Notes: a model not told the origin generated them from the letters alone. Counted from the first letter of the stretch, positions 27,422-37,136 are shown. The stretch is DNA of 64,000 nucleotides from Chloroflexota bacterium (GCA_012729765.1 JAAYCM010000131.1:1-64000), one strand, 5' to 3'. Numbers and translations: made by a program.

Positions 27422-30127
27422 ATGAAAAAAATGACCAGCGCCGAAGTGCGCGAGGCTTTTCTGGATTTCTTCGAGGAGATGGGCCACAAGCGGGTCTCAT
27501 CGTCCTCGCTGGTGCCCGGCAACGACCCCACCCTGCTCTTCACCAACGCGGGGATGGTCCAGTTTAAGGATGTGTTCCTGGGCCTGGACCAGCGCGACTA
27601 TGCCCGCGCCACCACGTCCCAGAAGTGCATGCGCGTCAGCGGCAAGCACAACGACCTGGAAAACGTCGGCCCGTCACCCCGGCACCACACCTTCTTCGAG
27701 ATGCTCGGCAATTTCAGCTTTGGCGACTACTTCAAGCGTGACGCGATCCGCTTCGCCTATGAGCTGATGACGCGCGTCTACGAGATTCCGACCGACCGCC
27801 TGCTCTACACCGTCCACACCAGCGACGACGAAGCCTGGAACATCTGGACGCAGGAGATCGGCGTGCCGGAAGATCGCGTCTATCGCATGGGCGACAAGAC
27901 CAACTTCTGGCAGATGGCCGATGTCGGGCCGTGCGGTCCCACCAGCGAGATTCATTACGACTGGGGCGCGGCGGCCTGCTCGTGCGGCATCGGCGCGGAG
28001 CCGCATTTCGAGCTGGATAACGGCTGCGACCGCTACCTGGAACTGTGGAACCTGGTATTCATGCAGTACCAGCAGTTCGAGGACGGCCACCGCGAGCCGC
28101 TCCCCGCGCCGGGCGTCGATACCGGGATGGGCCTGGAACGCCTCGTGAGTGTGCTCCAGCACGCCGACGCCAGCTATGGGACCGACCTCTTCGCCCCGAT
28201 CCTGGACCGCATCCAGGCACTGACCGGCGACAGTGACGCCGAGCGGCAGGCACGCGAGATTCCCTACCGCGTCATTGCGGACCATATGCGCGCCGCCACC
28301 TTCCTGATCGCGGACGGCGTGCGGCCCGGCGCGACCGGGCGCGACTACGTCTGCCGGATGGTCATCCGGCGCGCGGTGCGCTTCGGGACCAAGCTCGGCT
28401 TCGAGGAGCCGTTCCTGGCCGAGGTGGCCGAAGCGGTGATCGAGAAGATGGGCGAGCCGTACCCGGAGCTGATCGAGCGCCGCGAGGCGATCCGCCGCAC
28501 GATCACCAACGAGGAGGTACGCTTTCGCCGCGCGATGGATCGCGCCCTGGCCGAACTGGAAGACATGCTGGCCGCGCTCCAGCCCGGCGGCGAGCTGCCC
28601 GGCGAGCTGGCCTTCCGGCTCCACGCCGAGAAGGGTCTGCCGCTGGAGATCACGCGCGACATCGCCAACGAGAACGGCTACACTGTCGATGAAGCTGGCT
28701 TCCGCGTGGCGCAGCAGCACCACGAAGCGATCAGTCGGGGCCGCAACGGCGGTGCGTTCGGCGCGATCGACATGGGCCAGGCCTATCAGGCCGCGCTGTC
28801 GGCGCTGCGCGAGCAGGGTGCGCTCGGCGCGGGTGGCGTCGAGCAGGACCAGTACGGCCCGCTCGTGCGCGAAGCAAAGGTGCTCGCCATCCTGCACAAC
28901 GGCGAGCTGGTCGAGCGCGCCAACACCGGCGACACGGTCGAGATCGTGCTCGACGTGACACCCTTCTACATTGAATCGGGCGGCCAGGTGAGCGATACTG
29001 GCGTGATCAGCGGCGACGGCTTCACGGTCGATATCGAGGACGCGCGCCAGCCCATCGGCGGCCTGATCGTGCACATCGGGGAAGTGGTCGAGGGCCAGCC
29101 GAGCGTGGGTGCGCTGTGCGTGGTCCGCGTCGATGGCGAGCGCCGCCTGGACACGATGCGCAATCACACCGCGACCCACCTGCTTCATGCCCAACTGCGC
29201 GCCGTGCTGGGGACGCATGTCCAGCAGCGCGGCTCATTGGTCGCGCCCGACCGCCTGCGCTTCGACTTCAGCCACGATCAGCCCATCACGCCCGACGAGC
29301 TGGACGTGATCCAGCGCAACATCAACGAGGCGATCCTGGCGAATATGGAAGTCTGCCCGGTCTGGAAGGACCTGGAAACCGCCCGCGCCGAGGGGGCGAT
29401 GGCGCTCTTTGGCGAGAAGTACGGCGACCGCGTCCGCACGATCAGCATCCTGGGGGCGGACGAGGCGCGCTACAGCTATGAATTGTGCGGCGGCAACCAC
29501 GTCGATCAGACCGGCGTGATCGGCCCGTTCGTGATCACGTCCGAGGGCAGCGTTGCCCAGGGCATCCGCCGCATCGAGGCCCTGACCGGGCATGCCGCCG
29601 AAGCCTACATCCGCCGCAGCCTGCGCCGCCTGCGCGACTCAGCCTCACGGCTCGGCACGACACCGGAGTGGCTCGGCAGCCGCATTGATGCGTTGCAAGA
29701 CGAACTGAAGGATCAGCAGCACGAAAACGCCCGCCTGCGCCGCCAGATCGCGCGGCTCGAATTCGACGGGCTGCTGCAAAGCGCCTACCAGGTCGATGGC
29801 GTCACCGTGCTGGTCGCGCGCGTCAACCCGACCACGACCGACACCCTGCGCGAGATGACCGACTGGTTCCGCAATGCGACCGGCTCCGGCGTAGTCGTGC
29901 TCGGCATGGTCGCCGACGGCGGCAAGCCGCAGTTGATCACCGCCGTGAGCAAGAGCCTGGCCGGGCGCGTGCACGCCGGAAACATCATCCGCCAGATCGC
30001 GCAGACCATCGGCGGGGGCGGCGGCGGGCGGCCCGATCTCGCCCAGGCGGGCGGCAAAGACCCTGCCCGGCTCGACGACGCCTTGCAGCAGGCTGCCAAC
30101 CTGATCGCCGACGCGCTGCAAGCCTAG
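27422..30127 (+). CDS. alaS: Alanyl-tRNA synthetase
   Basis: A 901-residue enzyme that charges tRNA-Ala. The class II catalytic domain (about 1-250) starts with the usual AEVREAFLDFFEEMGHKRV, followed by the tRNA recognition domain. The editing domain has its zinc site residues H582 and H586 (HTATH) and C689-H693 (CGGNH). A C-terminal C-Ala domain (about 770-901) has the glycine-rich QTIGGGGGGRPDLAQAGG. Length is slightly above the 870-880 usual in bacteria. No clear ribosome site stands before ATG 27422. The stop codon TAG lies in the left CTAG of repeat copy 4. Confidence 0.97.
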   Translation: MKKMTSAEVREAFLDFFEEMGHKRVSSSSLVPGNDPTLLFTNAGMVQFKDVFLGLDQRDYARATTSQKCMRVSGKHNDLENVGPSPRHHTFFEMLGNFSFGDYFKRDAIRFAYELMTRVYEIPTDRLLYTVHTSDDEAWNIWTQEIGVPEDRVYRMGDKTNFWQMADVGPCGPTSEIHYDWGAAACSCGIGAEPHFELDNGCDRYLELWNLVFMQYQQFEDGHREPLPAPGVDTGMGLERLVSVLQHADASYGTDLFAPILDRIQALTGDSDAERQAREIPYRVIADHMRAATFLIADGVRPGATGRDYVCRMVIRRAVRFGTKLGFEEPFLAEVAEAVIEKMGEPYPELIERREAIRRTITNEEVRFRRAMDRALAELEDMLAALQPGGELPGELAFRLHAEKGLPLEITRDIANENGYTVDEAGFRVAQQHHEAISRGRNGGAFGAIDMGQAYQAALSALREQGALGAGGVEQDQYGPLVREAKVLAILHNGELVERANTGDTVEIVLDVTPFYIESGGQVSDTGVISGDGFTVDIEDARQPIGGLIVHIGEVVEGQPSVGALCVVRVDGERRLDTMRNHTATHLLHAQLRAVLGTHVQQRGSLVAPDRLRFDFSHDQPITPDELDVIQRNINEAILANMEVCPVWKDLETARAEGAMALFGEKYGDRVRTISILGADEARYSYELCGGNHVDQTGVIGPFVITSEGSVAQGIRRIEALTGHAAEAYIRRSLRRLRDSASRLGTTPEWLGSRIDALQDELKDQQHENARLRRQIARLEFDGLLQSAYQVDGVTVLVARVNPTTTDTLREMTDWFRNATGSGVVVLGMVADGGKPQLITAVSKSLAGRVHAGNIIRQIAQTIGGGGGGRPDLAQAGGKDPARLDDALQQAANLIADALQA

Positions 30128-30242
30128 CGGCTGTTATGCGCCTGTGCCCCCATCCCCCGGCCCCTTCCCCCACACTTCGCGGAGGGAAGGGGCAGCCTCG
30201 CAAGTCCCGCCCACCTTGTGGGGAGGGATTTAGGGAGGGGGG
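30124..30242 (+). mobile_element. CTAG-bounded MITE-like repeat, copy 4 (truncated)
   Basis: Starts CTAGCGGCTGTTATGCGCC, with the CTAG holding the alaS stop codon, and keeps both internal hairpins and the G-rich arm. The right terminal repeat is missing, so this copy has decayed or been cut at about 30242. Confidence 0.75.
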
Positions 30243-30303
30243 TCAGCGCCGCCCTGCCCCGCCGGGAATCGCGCGCCCGGCGTGGACGGTGTAGCATAGT
30301 GCC

Positions 30304-31845
30304 ATGAGCGATCTGCACATTCTCCGCCTCGAACCCTACGACGACGCGATCTCGGTCCGCGACCGGCTCTCGTTTGCAGATGCGCGTTATGTCCTGCTTG
30401 TCTGGCCGGACGACGCGCCGCGTTTGCAGCGCAAGCTCGATCTGCTGCTGATCCAGCGCCAGGCCGCCCGCCTGGGGATGCATCTCGCCGTCGTCACGCA
30501 CGATCCGGCGGTGATCGGGCACGCCCAGGACCTCAACCTGTCCGTTTTCCCCGATGAAAAAGCCGCCCGCCGGGGCCGCTGGAAGCGCCCGCGCAACCGT
30601 GTTTTTCTCACCGGGCGCGATCCCGCCGCGCAGGCCGCGCTGGCCGAGCAGATCGTCCAGCACCGCACCGAATCGCTGCGTTCGGCGGCGTGGCAGCGCT
30701 GGAGCCGGGTGATCCGCTGGGGCGCGTTCGTGGCGCTGCTCGTGGCGATGGTGGCCGGATTCCTGCTGATCGCGCCCAGCGCCACCGTGACGCTCACCCC
30801 CGCCAACGATCAGGTCTTCGTGCGCGTGCCGATCACGACCGATCCCACCCTGACCGACATCGACATCGAGGGCCGCCGCATCCCCGCCTCGGTCATCCCG
30901 CTTCAGGCGTCCAGTCACGTCACCGTGCAGTCATCCGGGCGCGAGACAGCCGGCACGACCCAGGCCCAGGGACTCGCGGTCTTTACCAACACCACCGGCC
31001 AGGCGATGCTGATCCCGCTTGGCACCGTGATCGCCACCGGCGGCACCTTCCCGATCCGCTTCGAGACGACACTCGAAACCACCCTGCCCGCCGGTGAAGG
31101 GGCCGAGGTGGAGGTCCCGATCCAGGCGCTGCCCGAACACGCCGGCGTGGGGGGCAACGTCAATCCGAACGCGATCAACCGCATCGAAGGCGCGCTGGCC
31201 GGACTGGTGACGGTCAGCAATCCGAACGCGACCTATGGCGGCAGCATCCAGGAGCGCGCCGTTGTCACCGCCGACGATCACGCCCGGCTGCTCGTGCTTG
31301 CGCGGCAGCAGGTGCTCCAGCGCGCCCGCGACGAGCTGCTGCACCGGCTCTCCGGCGATCAATTCCTGATCCCCGGCTCGATCCGCATCGTGCAGGAGCG
31401 CCCGGAATGGACGCTCTACAGCGCCATCGTCGGCGATCTGGTCGATTCGGTCAGCCTGGATATGCGCGCCGAGGTCGAAGCGATTGTCGTGGACGAGCGG
31501 CAGGCCCAGCAGATCGCCTATGCCGGGCTGGCCCCTTATGTGCAGCCAGGGCTGGAAGTCGCGTCCGAAAACCTGACCTTTACACGCGGTGAGATTCAGC
31601 AGATGGAGCCGGGCGGGCATATCACCTTCCTGATGATCGTCGAAGGCAATGTGGCCGTTTCCATCGATCCCGACCGGGTGCGCCGCCGTCTTGCAGGCAC
31701 CAGCCTGGGCGAAGCCCGGCACCGCCTGGAGCGCGATCTGCTGCTCGACCCAGGGCGCCCGCCGCAGATCACGACCTGGCCGGGATGGTTCCGGCGGCTG
31801 CCCTGGCTGCCGGTGCGGATCACCGTCCAGGTGCAGACGCCGTGA
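30304..31845 (+). CDS. Baseplate J/gp47-like membrane protein
   Basis: A 513-residue protein with a soluble N-terminal domain (about 1-130, containing LVWPDDAPRLQRKLDLLLIQ), one membrane span (about 140-157) and a long extracytoplasmic part rich in beta strands (about 160-480). The last part resembles the baseplate-J fold (TGQAMLIPLGTVIATGG, AGVGGNVNPNAINRIEGAL). Homologues with this layout are annotated as baseplate J-like in Chloroflexi, but no phage tail or injection genes are nearby, so a tail role is unlikely. It overlaps ruvX by three bases. Function unknown. Confidence 0.75.
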   Translation: MSDLHILRLEPYDDAISVRDRLSFADARYVLLVWPDDAPRLQRKLDLLLIQRQAARLGMHLAVVTHDPAVIGHAQDLNLSVFPDEKAARRGRWKRPRNRVFLTGRDPAAQAALAEQIVQHRTESLRSAAWQRWSRVIRWGAFVALLVAMVAGFLLIAPSATVTLTPANDQVFVRVPITTDPTLTDIDIEGRRIPASVIPLQASSHVTVQSSGRETAGTTQAQGLAVFTNTTGQAMLIPLGTVIATGGTFPIRFETTLETTLPAGEGAEVEVPIQALPEHAGVGGNVNPNAINRIEGALAGLVTVSNPNATYGGSIQERAVVTADDHARLLVLARQQVLQRARDELLHRLSGDQFLIPGSIRIVQERPEWTLYSAIVGDLVDSVSLDMRAEVEAIVVDERQAQQIAYAGLAPYVQPGLEVASENLTFTRGEIQQMEPGGHITFLMIVEGNVAVSIDPDRVRRRLAGTSLGEARHRLERDLLLDPGRPPQITTWPGWFRRLPWLPVRITVQVQTP

Positions 31846-32315
31846 GCGCACCCGCCTTCCCTGGCCGGCTGCTCGGCGTGGATTATGGCCTGCGCGTGCT
31901 GGGGCTGGCCGTCTCCGACCCGACCGGGCTGATCGCCCGCCCGCTGGACCTGCTCCGCCGCACGTCGAAGACTGAGGACTTCGCGTATATTGCCCAGATC
32001 ATCGCGGAGCAGCAGGCCGTCGGCGCGGTCGTGGGCCTGCCGCTCTCCCCACCGGAAGTCACCGGCTATACCCAGGCCGACCGCGTGCGGCTGTGGGCCT
32101 CGCGCCTCGCCGCCGCGATCCCCGTTCCGGTCTATCTGTGGGACGAACGCTATTCCAGCCAGGACGCCGCCGAGCTGCTCGACGCCACCGGGCAGGAGCA
32201 GCCCGACCGGATCGACGCCTTCGCCGCTGCCGTGATCCTGCAATCGTTCCTTGAGGCGCGGCGCGAGGGCCTGCCCTGGCCGGAGCCGGTCGCCCCGGCG
32301 GATGAATCCGACTAG
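31842..32315 (+). CDS. ruvX: RuvX/YqgF-type Holliday junction resolvase
   Basis: A 157-residue RNase H-fold protein, a putative Holliday junction resolvase also linked to 16S rRNA end processing. The motifs are GVDYGLRVLGLAVSD at the N-terminus, VGLPL near residue 66, WDERYSS with the second acidic residue near 100, and DAFAAAVIL with the last Asp. The start is GTG 31842, overlapping the previous gene's TGA, so it is translated with that gene. An ATG 57 bases earlier lies inside the previous gene and lacks support. Confidence 0.9.
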   Translation: MSAPAFPGRLLGVDYGLRVLGLAVSDPTGLIARPLDLLRRTSKTEDFAYIAQIIAEQQAVGAVVGLPLSPPEVTGYTQADRVRLWASRLAAAIPVPVYLWDERYSSQDAAELLDATGQEQPDRIDAFAAAVILQSFLEARREGLPWPEPVAPADESD

Positions 32316-32348
32316 CGTGCCCGTTTCTGCGGCTTCAACTGCGGTGGC

Positions 32349-32825
32349 TCAGCTTGTTACCCTGTGCGAATAAAACCGGTCCGGCCCCGGCTCACTGCGC
32401 AGCAGGGCCGCTAACCGCGCTCCGGTGGCGGGCAGCAGCGGCGCCCGATCCAGATCGTCCAGCGCCACCCACTGCACACCGGTCTGGAGCAGATCATGAA
32501 GCTCCGGCATCTGCGGCTCGGCGTCTTCCGGGGCATGGCACTCGAAAAACAGGCTCAGCGAGCCGGGATTGTGTGCCAGCATGGGGATTGCGCGGTCGGG
32601 CAGGGACTCGGCCACCAGCAGCAGCCGCCCCACCGTGACGAGCAGGCCGGTTTCCTCGCGTACCTCGCGCTGCACCGCTTCGATTACCGTTTCCCCATCC
32701 TCGACGCCGCCGCCCGGCACGTTGAAATGCCAGCCAGCCGCCTCGTCATAGAACTCGGCCAGCAGCAGCTTCTCATTGCGGACGATCACACCACAGGCTC
32801 GGATCCGTACGGACGAAAGGGCCAT
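32349..32825 (-). CDS. Nudix hydrolase
   Basis: A 158-residue Nudix protein that would cut a nucleoside diphosphate linked to another group. The Nudix box GGGVEDGETVIEAVQREVRE is at about residues 38-57 and continues ETGLLV, with all metal-binding Glu residues present. The first strands (VRIRACGVIVRNEKLLLAEF) are typical. The stop is 33 bases from ruvX on the other strand, and the AGGAGA ribosome site is good. Substrate unknown. Confidence 0.9.
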   Translation of the reverse strand: MALSSVRIRACGVIVRNEKLLLAEFYDEAAGWHFNVPGGGVEDGETVIEAVQREVREETGLLVTVGRLLLVAESLPDRAIPMLAHNPGSLSLFFECHAPEDAEPQMPELHDLLQTGVQWVALDDLDRAPLLPATGARLAALLRSEPGPDRFYSHRVTS

Positions 32826-32967
32826 GCTGCGCTCTCCTTTTGCCGTTCAGACGGCTGATCCCTGTTGCACGCGAATCGCTCATTCTACCGGACGATCACG
32901 CTGCAATCCAGGGCCAGTGCCGCCGCCCGCGTAGCCCAATCGCCCGCCGAACGCCGGAAAAATCTTC

Positions 32968-32996
32968 TTGGATGCCGGGCCGGTTGCCCCTATAAT
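32968..32996 (+). promoter_or_regulatory. Sigma-70 promoter for mltG
   Basis: TTGGAT (32968-32973) and TATAAT (32991-32996) are 17 bases apart, and the start codon lies 38 bases after the -10 box. Confidence 0.65.
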
Positions 32997-33034
32997 GGCG
33001 CGTGTGCCGAATCTTCGTGGCGGAGAAATCGATT

Positions 33035-34189
33035 ATGGGGACGACAGCGCGAAATATCCTGATCGTGGTGGTGCTCAGCGGCCTGCTGCTGGTGTGTGTG
33101 ATCGGCGTCGGGCTGTTTTTGTGGATGCGCACCGATGACAGCGGGCTGAACCCGATCCGCGCGCTGCAACTGCGTATCAGCCTGGCCCAGAACGACGACA
33201 AACTGAATGCGCCCGCCGGGTCGGACGACACCTACCGGCGTTTCGAGGTTGTTTCCGGCGACAGCGCCCGCACGGTCGGACTCAACCTGCTGCGCGACAG
33301 CCTGATCACCGATGCCGATCTGTTTGTCGATTACGTGCGCTATCACGGCCTGGACAGCGAGCTTGAGGCCGGGACGTACTACTTGCAGCAGACGCAGACC
33401 ATCCCGCAGATCGCGCGCGCCCTGACCGATGCCAGCGCCGCGACCGTCCCGTTCCGCACGCTCGAAGGCTGGCGGCTGGAAGAGATCGCGGCGGTGATCG
33501 ACACCAACCCACGCCTGGACTTCAGCGGGGCCGATTTCTACCAGGTCGTGGGGCCGGGCGCGAGTATCCCGCCCGACTTCAAGACGCGCAACGGCATCCC
33601 AGACGTGATGAGCAACGGCCAGCCGCCCTCGCTGGAAGGCTTCCTCTTCCCGGCCACTTACCGCCTCAAGCCGGGTATCACCGTCTATGAGCTGCGCGAC
33701 GAGATGCTGAACACCTTCAGCCAGTACGTCACCGAAGCGATGTACCAGCAGGCCACCGTGCAGGGTTTGACGATGTACGAGGTCGTGATCCTGGCTTCGA
33801 TCGTGGAAAAGGAAGCAGTTGTGCCGGACGAGCGCCCGGTGATCGCGTCGGTCTACCTCAACCGGCTGCGCCTGCCGATGCGCCTCGACGCCGACCCGAC
33901 CGTGCAGTATGCCATTGGCAGCAGCCGCGACGGAACGTGGTGGCCGCACATCACCCAGGCCGACTATTACGGGCTGGACGGCGTGCCCAACCAGTCGTAC
34001 AGCACCTATCTCAACGAGGGCCTGCCGCCGGGGCCGATTGCTTCACCGGGGCTGGCCTCGATCCAGGCCGTGCTCAACCCGGCCAGCACCGACTATTTCT
34101 ACTTCCGGCTGGGCTGCGGCAATGATGGCCGCCACGAGTTCTTCCTGATCGATCAGCAGGCAGCCCACGCCGAATTCACCTGCCCATAG
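33035..34189 (+). CDS. mltG: Endolytic murein transglycosylase MltG
   Basis: A 384-residue cell-wall enzyme that cuts new glycan strands and so ends their growth. The parts are a short cytoplasmic tail, one membrane span (about 8-30), a LysM-like region (about 65-115) and the YceG catalytic domain (about 125-380). The latter has the catalytic Glu in LASIVEKEAVVPDERP near residue 260 and the signature LPPGPIASPGLASIQAVLNP. ATG 33035 is chosen for its GGAG site and correct membrane-anchor position; an upstream ATG at 33002 is possible. A strong terminator follows. Confidence 0.94.
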   Translation: MGTTARNILIVVVLSGLLLVCVIGVGLFLWMRTDDSGLNPIRALQLRISLAQNDDKLNAPAGSDDTYRRFEVVSGDSARTVGLNLLRDSLITDADLFVDYVRYHGLDSELEAGTYYLQQTQTIPQIARALTDASAATVPFRTLEGWRLEEIAAVIDTNPRLDFSGADFYQVVGPGASIPPDFKTRNGIPDVMSNGQPPSLEGFLFPATYRLKPGITVYELRDEMLNTFSQYVTEAMYQQATVQGLTMYEVVILASIVEKEAVVPDERPVIASVYLNRLRLPMRLDADPTVQYAIGSSRDGTWWPHITQADYYGLDGVPNQSYSTYLNEGLPPGPIASPGLASIQAVLNPASTDYFYFRLGCGNDGRHEFFLIDQQAAHAEFTCP

Positions 34190-34201
34190 GCTCAAACACA
34201 G

Positions 34202-34236
34202 CGGGGCGATTCCGTCATTGGAATCGCCCCGTTTTG
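34202..34236 (+). terminator. Rho-independent terminator of mltG
   Basis: CGGGGCGATTCC (34202-34213) and GGAATCGCCCCG (34220-34231) form a perfect 12-bp stem followed by TTTTG. The stem shares the GGCGATTCC core with the hairpin at 25407. Confidence 0.9.
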
Positions 34237-34265
34237 TGCTGCTATACCGGCTGCGTCAGCCGTGA

Positions 34266-34571
34266 CTACTGGCCCTCGCCGCCTTCGCCATCGTCGTCCG
34301 CCTCGCGCACGACCTCGATCTTGACCTTCGCCATCAGGCCCGCGACCGCGCCCAATGCGGCGGCCACCGGCGCATACAGCGCGAACACGCCGCCGGCTAC
34401 CACGCCGACCGTCAGCGGGATTTCGAGCACGTACTTGCCATTCGAATCCTTGACGATCAGGCGGCGCACGTTGCCTTCCTGGATCAATTCTTTCACCCGC
34501 TCGATGAGGTTCTTGCCCTCAACTTCCATTTCTTCGACCAGGGTGCGTTTCTCTTCGTTGGTTTCGCTCAT
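34266..34571 (-). CDS. DUF4342 domain protein
   Basis: A 101-residue protein matching the small DUF4342 family. A helix (ERVKELIQEGNVRRLIVKDSN) is followed by beta strands (YVLEIPLTVGVV), then a hydrophobic Ala/Gly segment (about residues 52-82) and an acidic tail (DDDGEGGEGQ). One or two weak membrane segments are likely. Function unknown. ATG 34571 is chosen because AAGGAG lies nearby upstream; the open frame to 34646 adds unsupported residues. It stands alone between mltG (convergent) and the phosphorylase gene (same strand). Confidence 0.82.
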   Translation of the reverse strand: MSETNEEKRTLVEEMEVEGKNLIERVKELIQEGNVRRLIVKDSNGKYVLEIPLTVGVVAGGVFALYAPVAAALGAVAGLMAKVKIEVVREADDDGEGGEGQ

Positions 34572-34665
34572 GCTCAGTACTCCTTGTGCCATAGCTAGGT
34601 ACTTCAGGGCGCGTTGAGTTTGACTTAGCGCGTTGAAGATCGACAATGGTTAGTTCTCCCGACGT

Positions 34666-35988
34666 TTACGCGTCTCCATAGATCGTATCATAAAACATAG
34701 GCAGTGGTTGCTGCTCACGCTCGCGGAATACGGGGGCCGAGAGCAGCCGCTCGCGCGCCCGTTCGAGTTGGGCTTCGCTGTTGGCATGGATGCTGAACAG
34801 CGTCTCGCCCGCGCTGACATAGTCGCCTACCTTGTGGTGGACGATCACGCCCACCGCCGGATCGACCGGATCGGTTTTGCGCGCCCGGCCCGCGCCCAGA
34901 TCCAGCGTGGCCTCGGCCACATCGAGCGCGTTCATCTGCGCCAGAAAGCCGCTGTGCGCCGCCGGGATGTCCTGCTGGATGCGCGCCTGCGGCAGAATGT
35001 CGGGCCGGTCGATCACCGCGCCGTCGCCGCCCTGAGCCTCGATCAGCTCGCGGAACTTCGCCAGCCCGGCCCCGCTTGTGATCAGCCCCGCGATCTCGGC
35101 CATCGCCTCAGCCAGCGCATACTCGCTCGTGTCGCGCCGGCCCAGGCGCAGCATATGGCCCGCCACCGCGATGCAGTGCTCCCGCAGATCGGTTGGGCCG
35201 CCCCCGCGCAGCGTCTCGATTGCCTCGCGCACTTCGAGCGCGTTACCGACTGCCGCGCCGAGCGGCTGGTTCATATCCGACAGCAGCGCGACCATCTCGC
35301 GCCCGGCGGCAGTCCCGATATCGACCATGATCTGTGCCAGCTCGCGCGCCTGGTCTACATCGCGCATGAACGCGCCCATGCCGACCTTGACATCGAGCAC
35401 GATCCCATTCGCGCCGGAAGCCAGCTTCTTGCTCATGATGCTGCTGGCGATCAGCGGCAGGCTGGAGACGGTCGCGGTCACGTCGCGCAGGGCATAGATC
35501 GCGCCATCGGCGGGGGCCAGGCTTTTCGTCTGCCCGCACAGCACGATCCCGTGCGCGCGCACCTGCTCCATGATCTCCTCGTCGCTGAGCTGGACGCGAT
35601 AGCCGGGGATCGATTCGAGCTTGTCGAGCGTGCCGCCCGAAAACCCCAACCCGCGCCCGCTCATCTTGGCGACCGGGACGCCCGCCGCCGCCACCAGCGG
35701 CAGCACGATCAGCGTCACTTTGTCGCCCACGCCGCCGGTCGAATGTTTATCGACCGCGAAATCGATTACCGGCGAGAGGTCGAGCTGATCGCCGCTCGCC
35801 GCCATGACGCGCGTCAGGTCCACTGTCTCGCGGCGGCTCATCCCGCGCAGATAGACCGCCATCAGCCAGGCAGCCATCTGGTAATCGGGGATGTCGCCGC
35901 GTGTATACCCCTCGACCAGCCACCGAATCTCATCGGGGGTCAGCTCTTCGCCGTCGCGCTTTCTGGCAATAATATCGGTTGCACGCAT
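34666..35988 (-). CDS. Pyrimidine-nucleoside (thymidine) phosphorylase
   Basis: A 440-residue enzyme that splits thymidine or uridine with phosphate into base and (deoxy)ribose-1-phosphate. The family signature region SGRGLGFSGGTLDKLESIPG is at residues near 110-129, the KHSTGGVGDK phosphate site is near 80, and the C-terminal alpha/beta domain (about 340-440) is complete. ATG 35988 has AAGGGA upstream. Whether it prefers thymidine (deoA) or both pyrimidines (pdp) is not clear. No other nucleoside catabolism gene is adjacent. Confidence 0.94.
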   Translation of the reverse strand: MRATDIIARKRDGEELTPDEIRWLVEGYTRGDIPDYQMAAWLMAVYLRGMSRRETVDLTRVMAASGDQLDLSPVIDFAVDKHSTGGVGDKVTLIVLPLVAAAGVPVAKMSGRGLGFSGGTLDKLESIPGYRVQLSDEEIMEQVRAHGIVLCGQTKSLAPADGAIYALRDVTATVSSLPLIASSIMSKKLASGANGIVLDVKVGMGAFMRDVDQARELAQIMVDIGTAAGREMVALLSDMNQPLGAAVGNALEVREAIETLRGGGPTDLREHCIAVAGHMLRLGRRDTSEYALAEAMAEIAGLITSGAGLAKFRELIEAQGGDGAVIDRPDILPQARIQQDIPAAHSGFLAQMNALDVAEATLDLGAGRARKTDPVDPAVGVIVHHKVGDYVSAGETLFSIHANSEAQLERARERLLSAPVFREREQQPLPMFYDTIYGDA

Positions 35989-36190
35989 CGTCAGTTCCCT
36001 TCGGGACAAGCCTCGCCGCATGGGCCGCTGCTAACACAGGTGTTAAGGCGAGAGTATAGCATAGTCCCGAAAATCATCCGCGCATCATCGGCACTCATCA
36101 GGCTCTTATTTGGAATCGGCCCGGTCACGCGGTAGATTTAAACGACATTACGTGCAGACTGGCTGAAAGTTTCGGGAAACGAGAACCTTC

Positions 36191-37078
36191 ATGACGACAC
36201 AACCTAACTCCCCACCTACCCGGCAGTCCCCTATCCCCTGGCGCAAGCGGGCCGGCTTTCAGATCGGCAAGACGCGCCGCCAGCGGCAGGAGCAGTACAA
36301 GCAGCAGGTCAACACCCTGCTCATCGTCGTTCTGGCGGCGGTCGTCCTGGGCGGGCTGTGGATTTACACCAACTGGGCGCAGGCCGGCGAGGTGAAGCTC
36401 GTAAGCTGCGCCGAGTACCCGGAGTACTGCGTCCCGCTGGCCGGCGGCGGTGAGGGCGCGATGGCGGCACTCGAAGTGCCTGAGAGCCGCTCCCTCGACC
36501 AGCCCAGCGAAGCGGCGGTGAGTGTCATTCGCGGCGTGACGCCGGACGGGATGCCGGTGATCGGCAACCCGGACGCGCCGGTTCACTTCGCGGTCGTGTC
36601 CGACTATGCCTGCCCGCACTGCCAGAATTATCACAGCGAAGACTGGCAGCAGTTCCTCGACGACTATGTTCTGACCGGTCAGGCCTCGTTCCGGCATGTG
36701 ATGGTCACCGGCACCGGGCGCGAGTATTCGCGCAACGCGTCGCTGGCCGCGCTGTGCGCCGGTGAGCAGGGCGCCACCTGGGAATACAGCGCCGAGCTGT
36801 ACCGCCTGGCCGAATCGCAGGATATCCGGTCCGCGTTCTCGATCGGGGAGCTGATCGATACCGCCGGGCAGATGGGCCTCGACGAGGACGCGCTGGAACA
36901 GTGCCTCGTGACCGAGCGCTACAGCGACGTGCTCAACACCATGCTGACCTTCTCGCAGGACAACGGCGTCACCGGGACACCTACCGTCCTGATGACGAAG
37001 GGCAATGGGAGCTGGTCGCAGGTAGGGCGCGACTACAGCACACTCGCAGGGCTCACCGACAGCGCGAACGCCCAGTAA
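36191..37078 (+). CDS. DsbA-family membrane-anchored thiol oxidoreductase
   Basis: A 295-residue protein with a basic cytoplasmic tail (1-40), a membrane anchor (about 42-59) and an extracytoplasmic thioredoxin-like domain from about residue 115. The redox pair is C141-PH-C144, and the cis-Pro loop is GVTGTPTVLM near residue 262. Four further cysteines (C73, C80, C183 and C231 approximately) could make structural bridges. It likely forms or isomerises disulfides in exported proteins. It is monocistronic with a strong terminator. Confidence 0.9.
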   Translation: MTTQPNSPPTRQSPIPWRKRAGFQIGKTRRQRQEQYKQQVNTLLIVVLAAVVLGGLWIYTNWAQAGEVKLVSCAEYPEYCVPLAGGGEGAMAALEVPESRSLDQPSEAAVSVIRGVTPDGMPVIGNPDAPVHFAVVSDYACPHCQNYHSEDWQQFLDDYVLTGQASFRHVMVTGTGREYSRNASLAALCAGEQGATWEYSAELYRLAESQDIRSAFSIGELIDTAGQMGLDEDALEQCLVTERYSDVLNTMLTFSQDNGVTGTPTVLMTKGNGSWSQVGRDYSTLAGLTDSANAQ

Positions 37079-37100
37079 ATTTATCCCTATACATCAATTA

Positions 37101-37136
37101 AAAAGCCCCGCTCTGCTGTCAGAGGGGGGCTTTTTT
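37101..37136 (+). terminator. Rho-independent terminator of the DsbA-like gene
   Basis: GCCCC-G-CTCTG (37105-37115) pairs with CAGAG-G-GGGC (37120-37130), flanked by an A run before and TTTTTT after. Confidence 0.9.
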
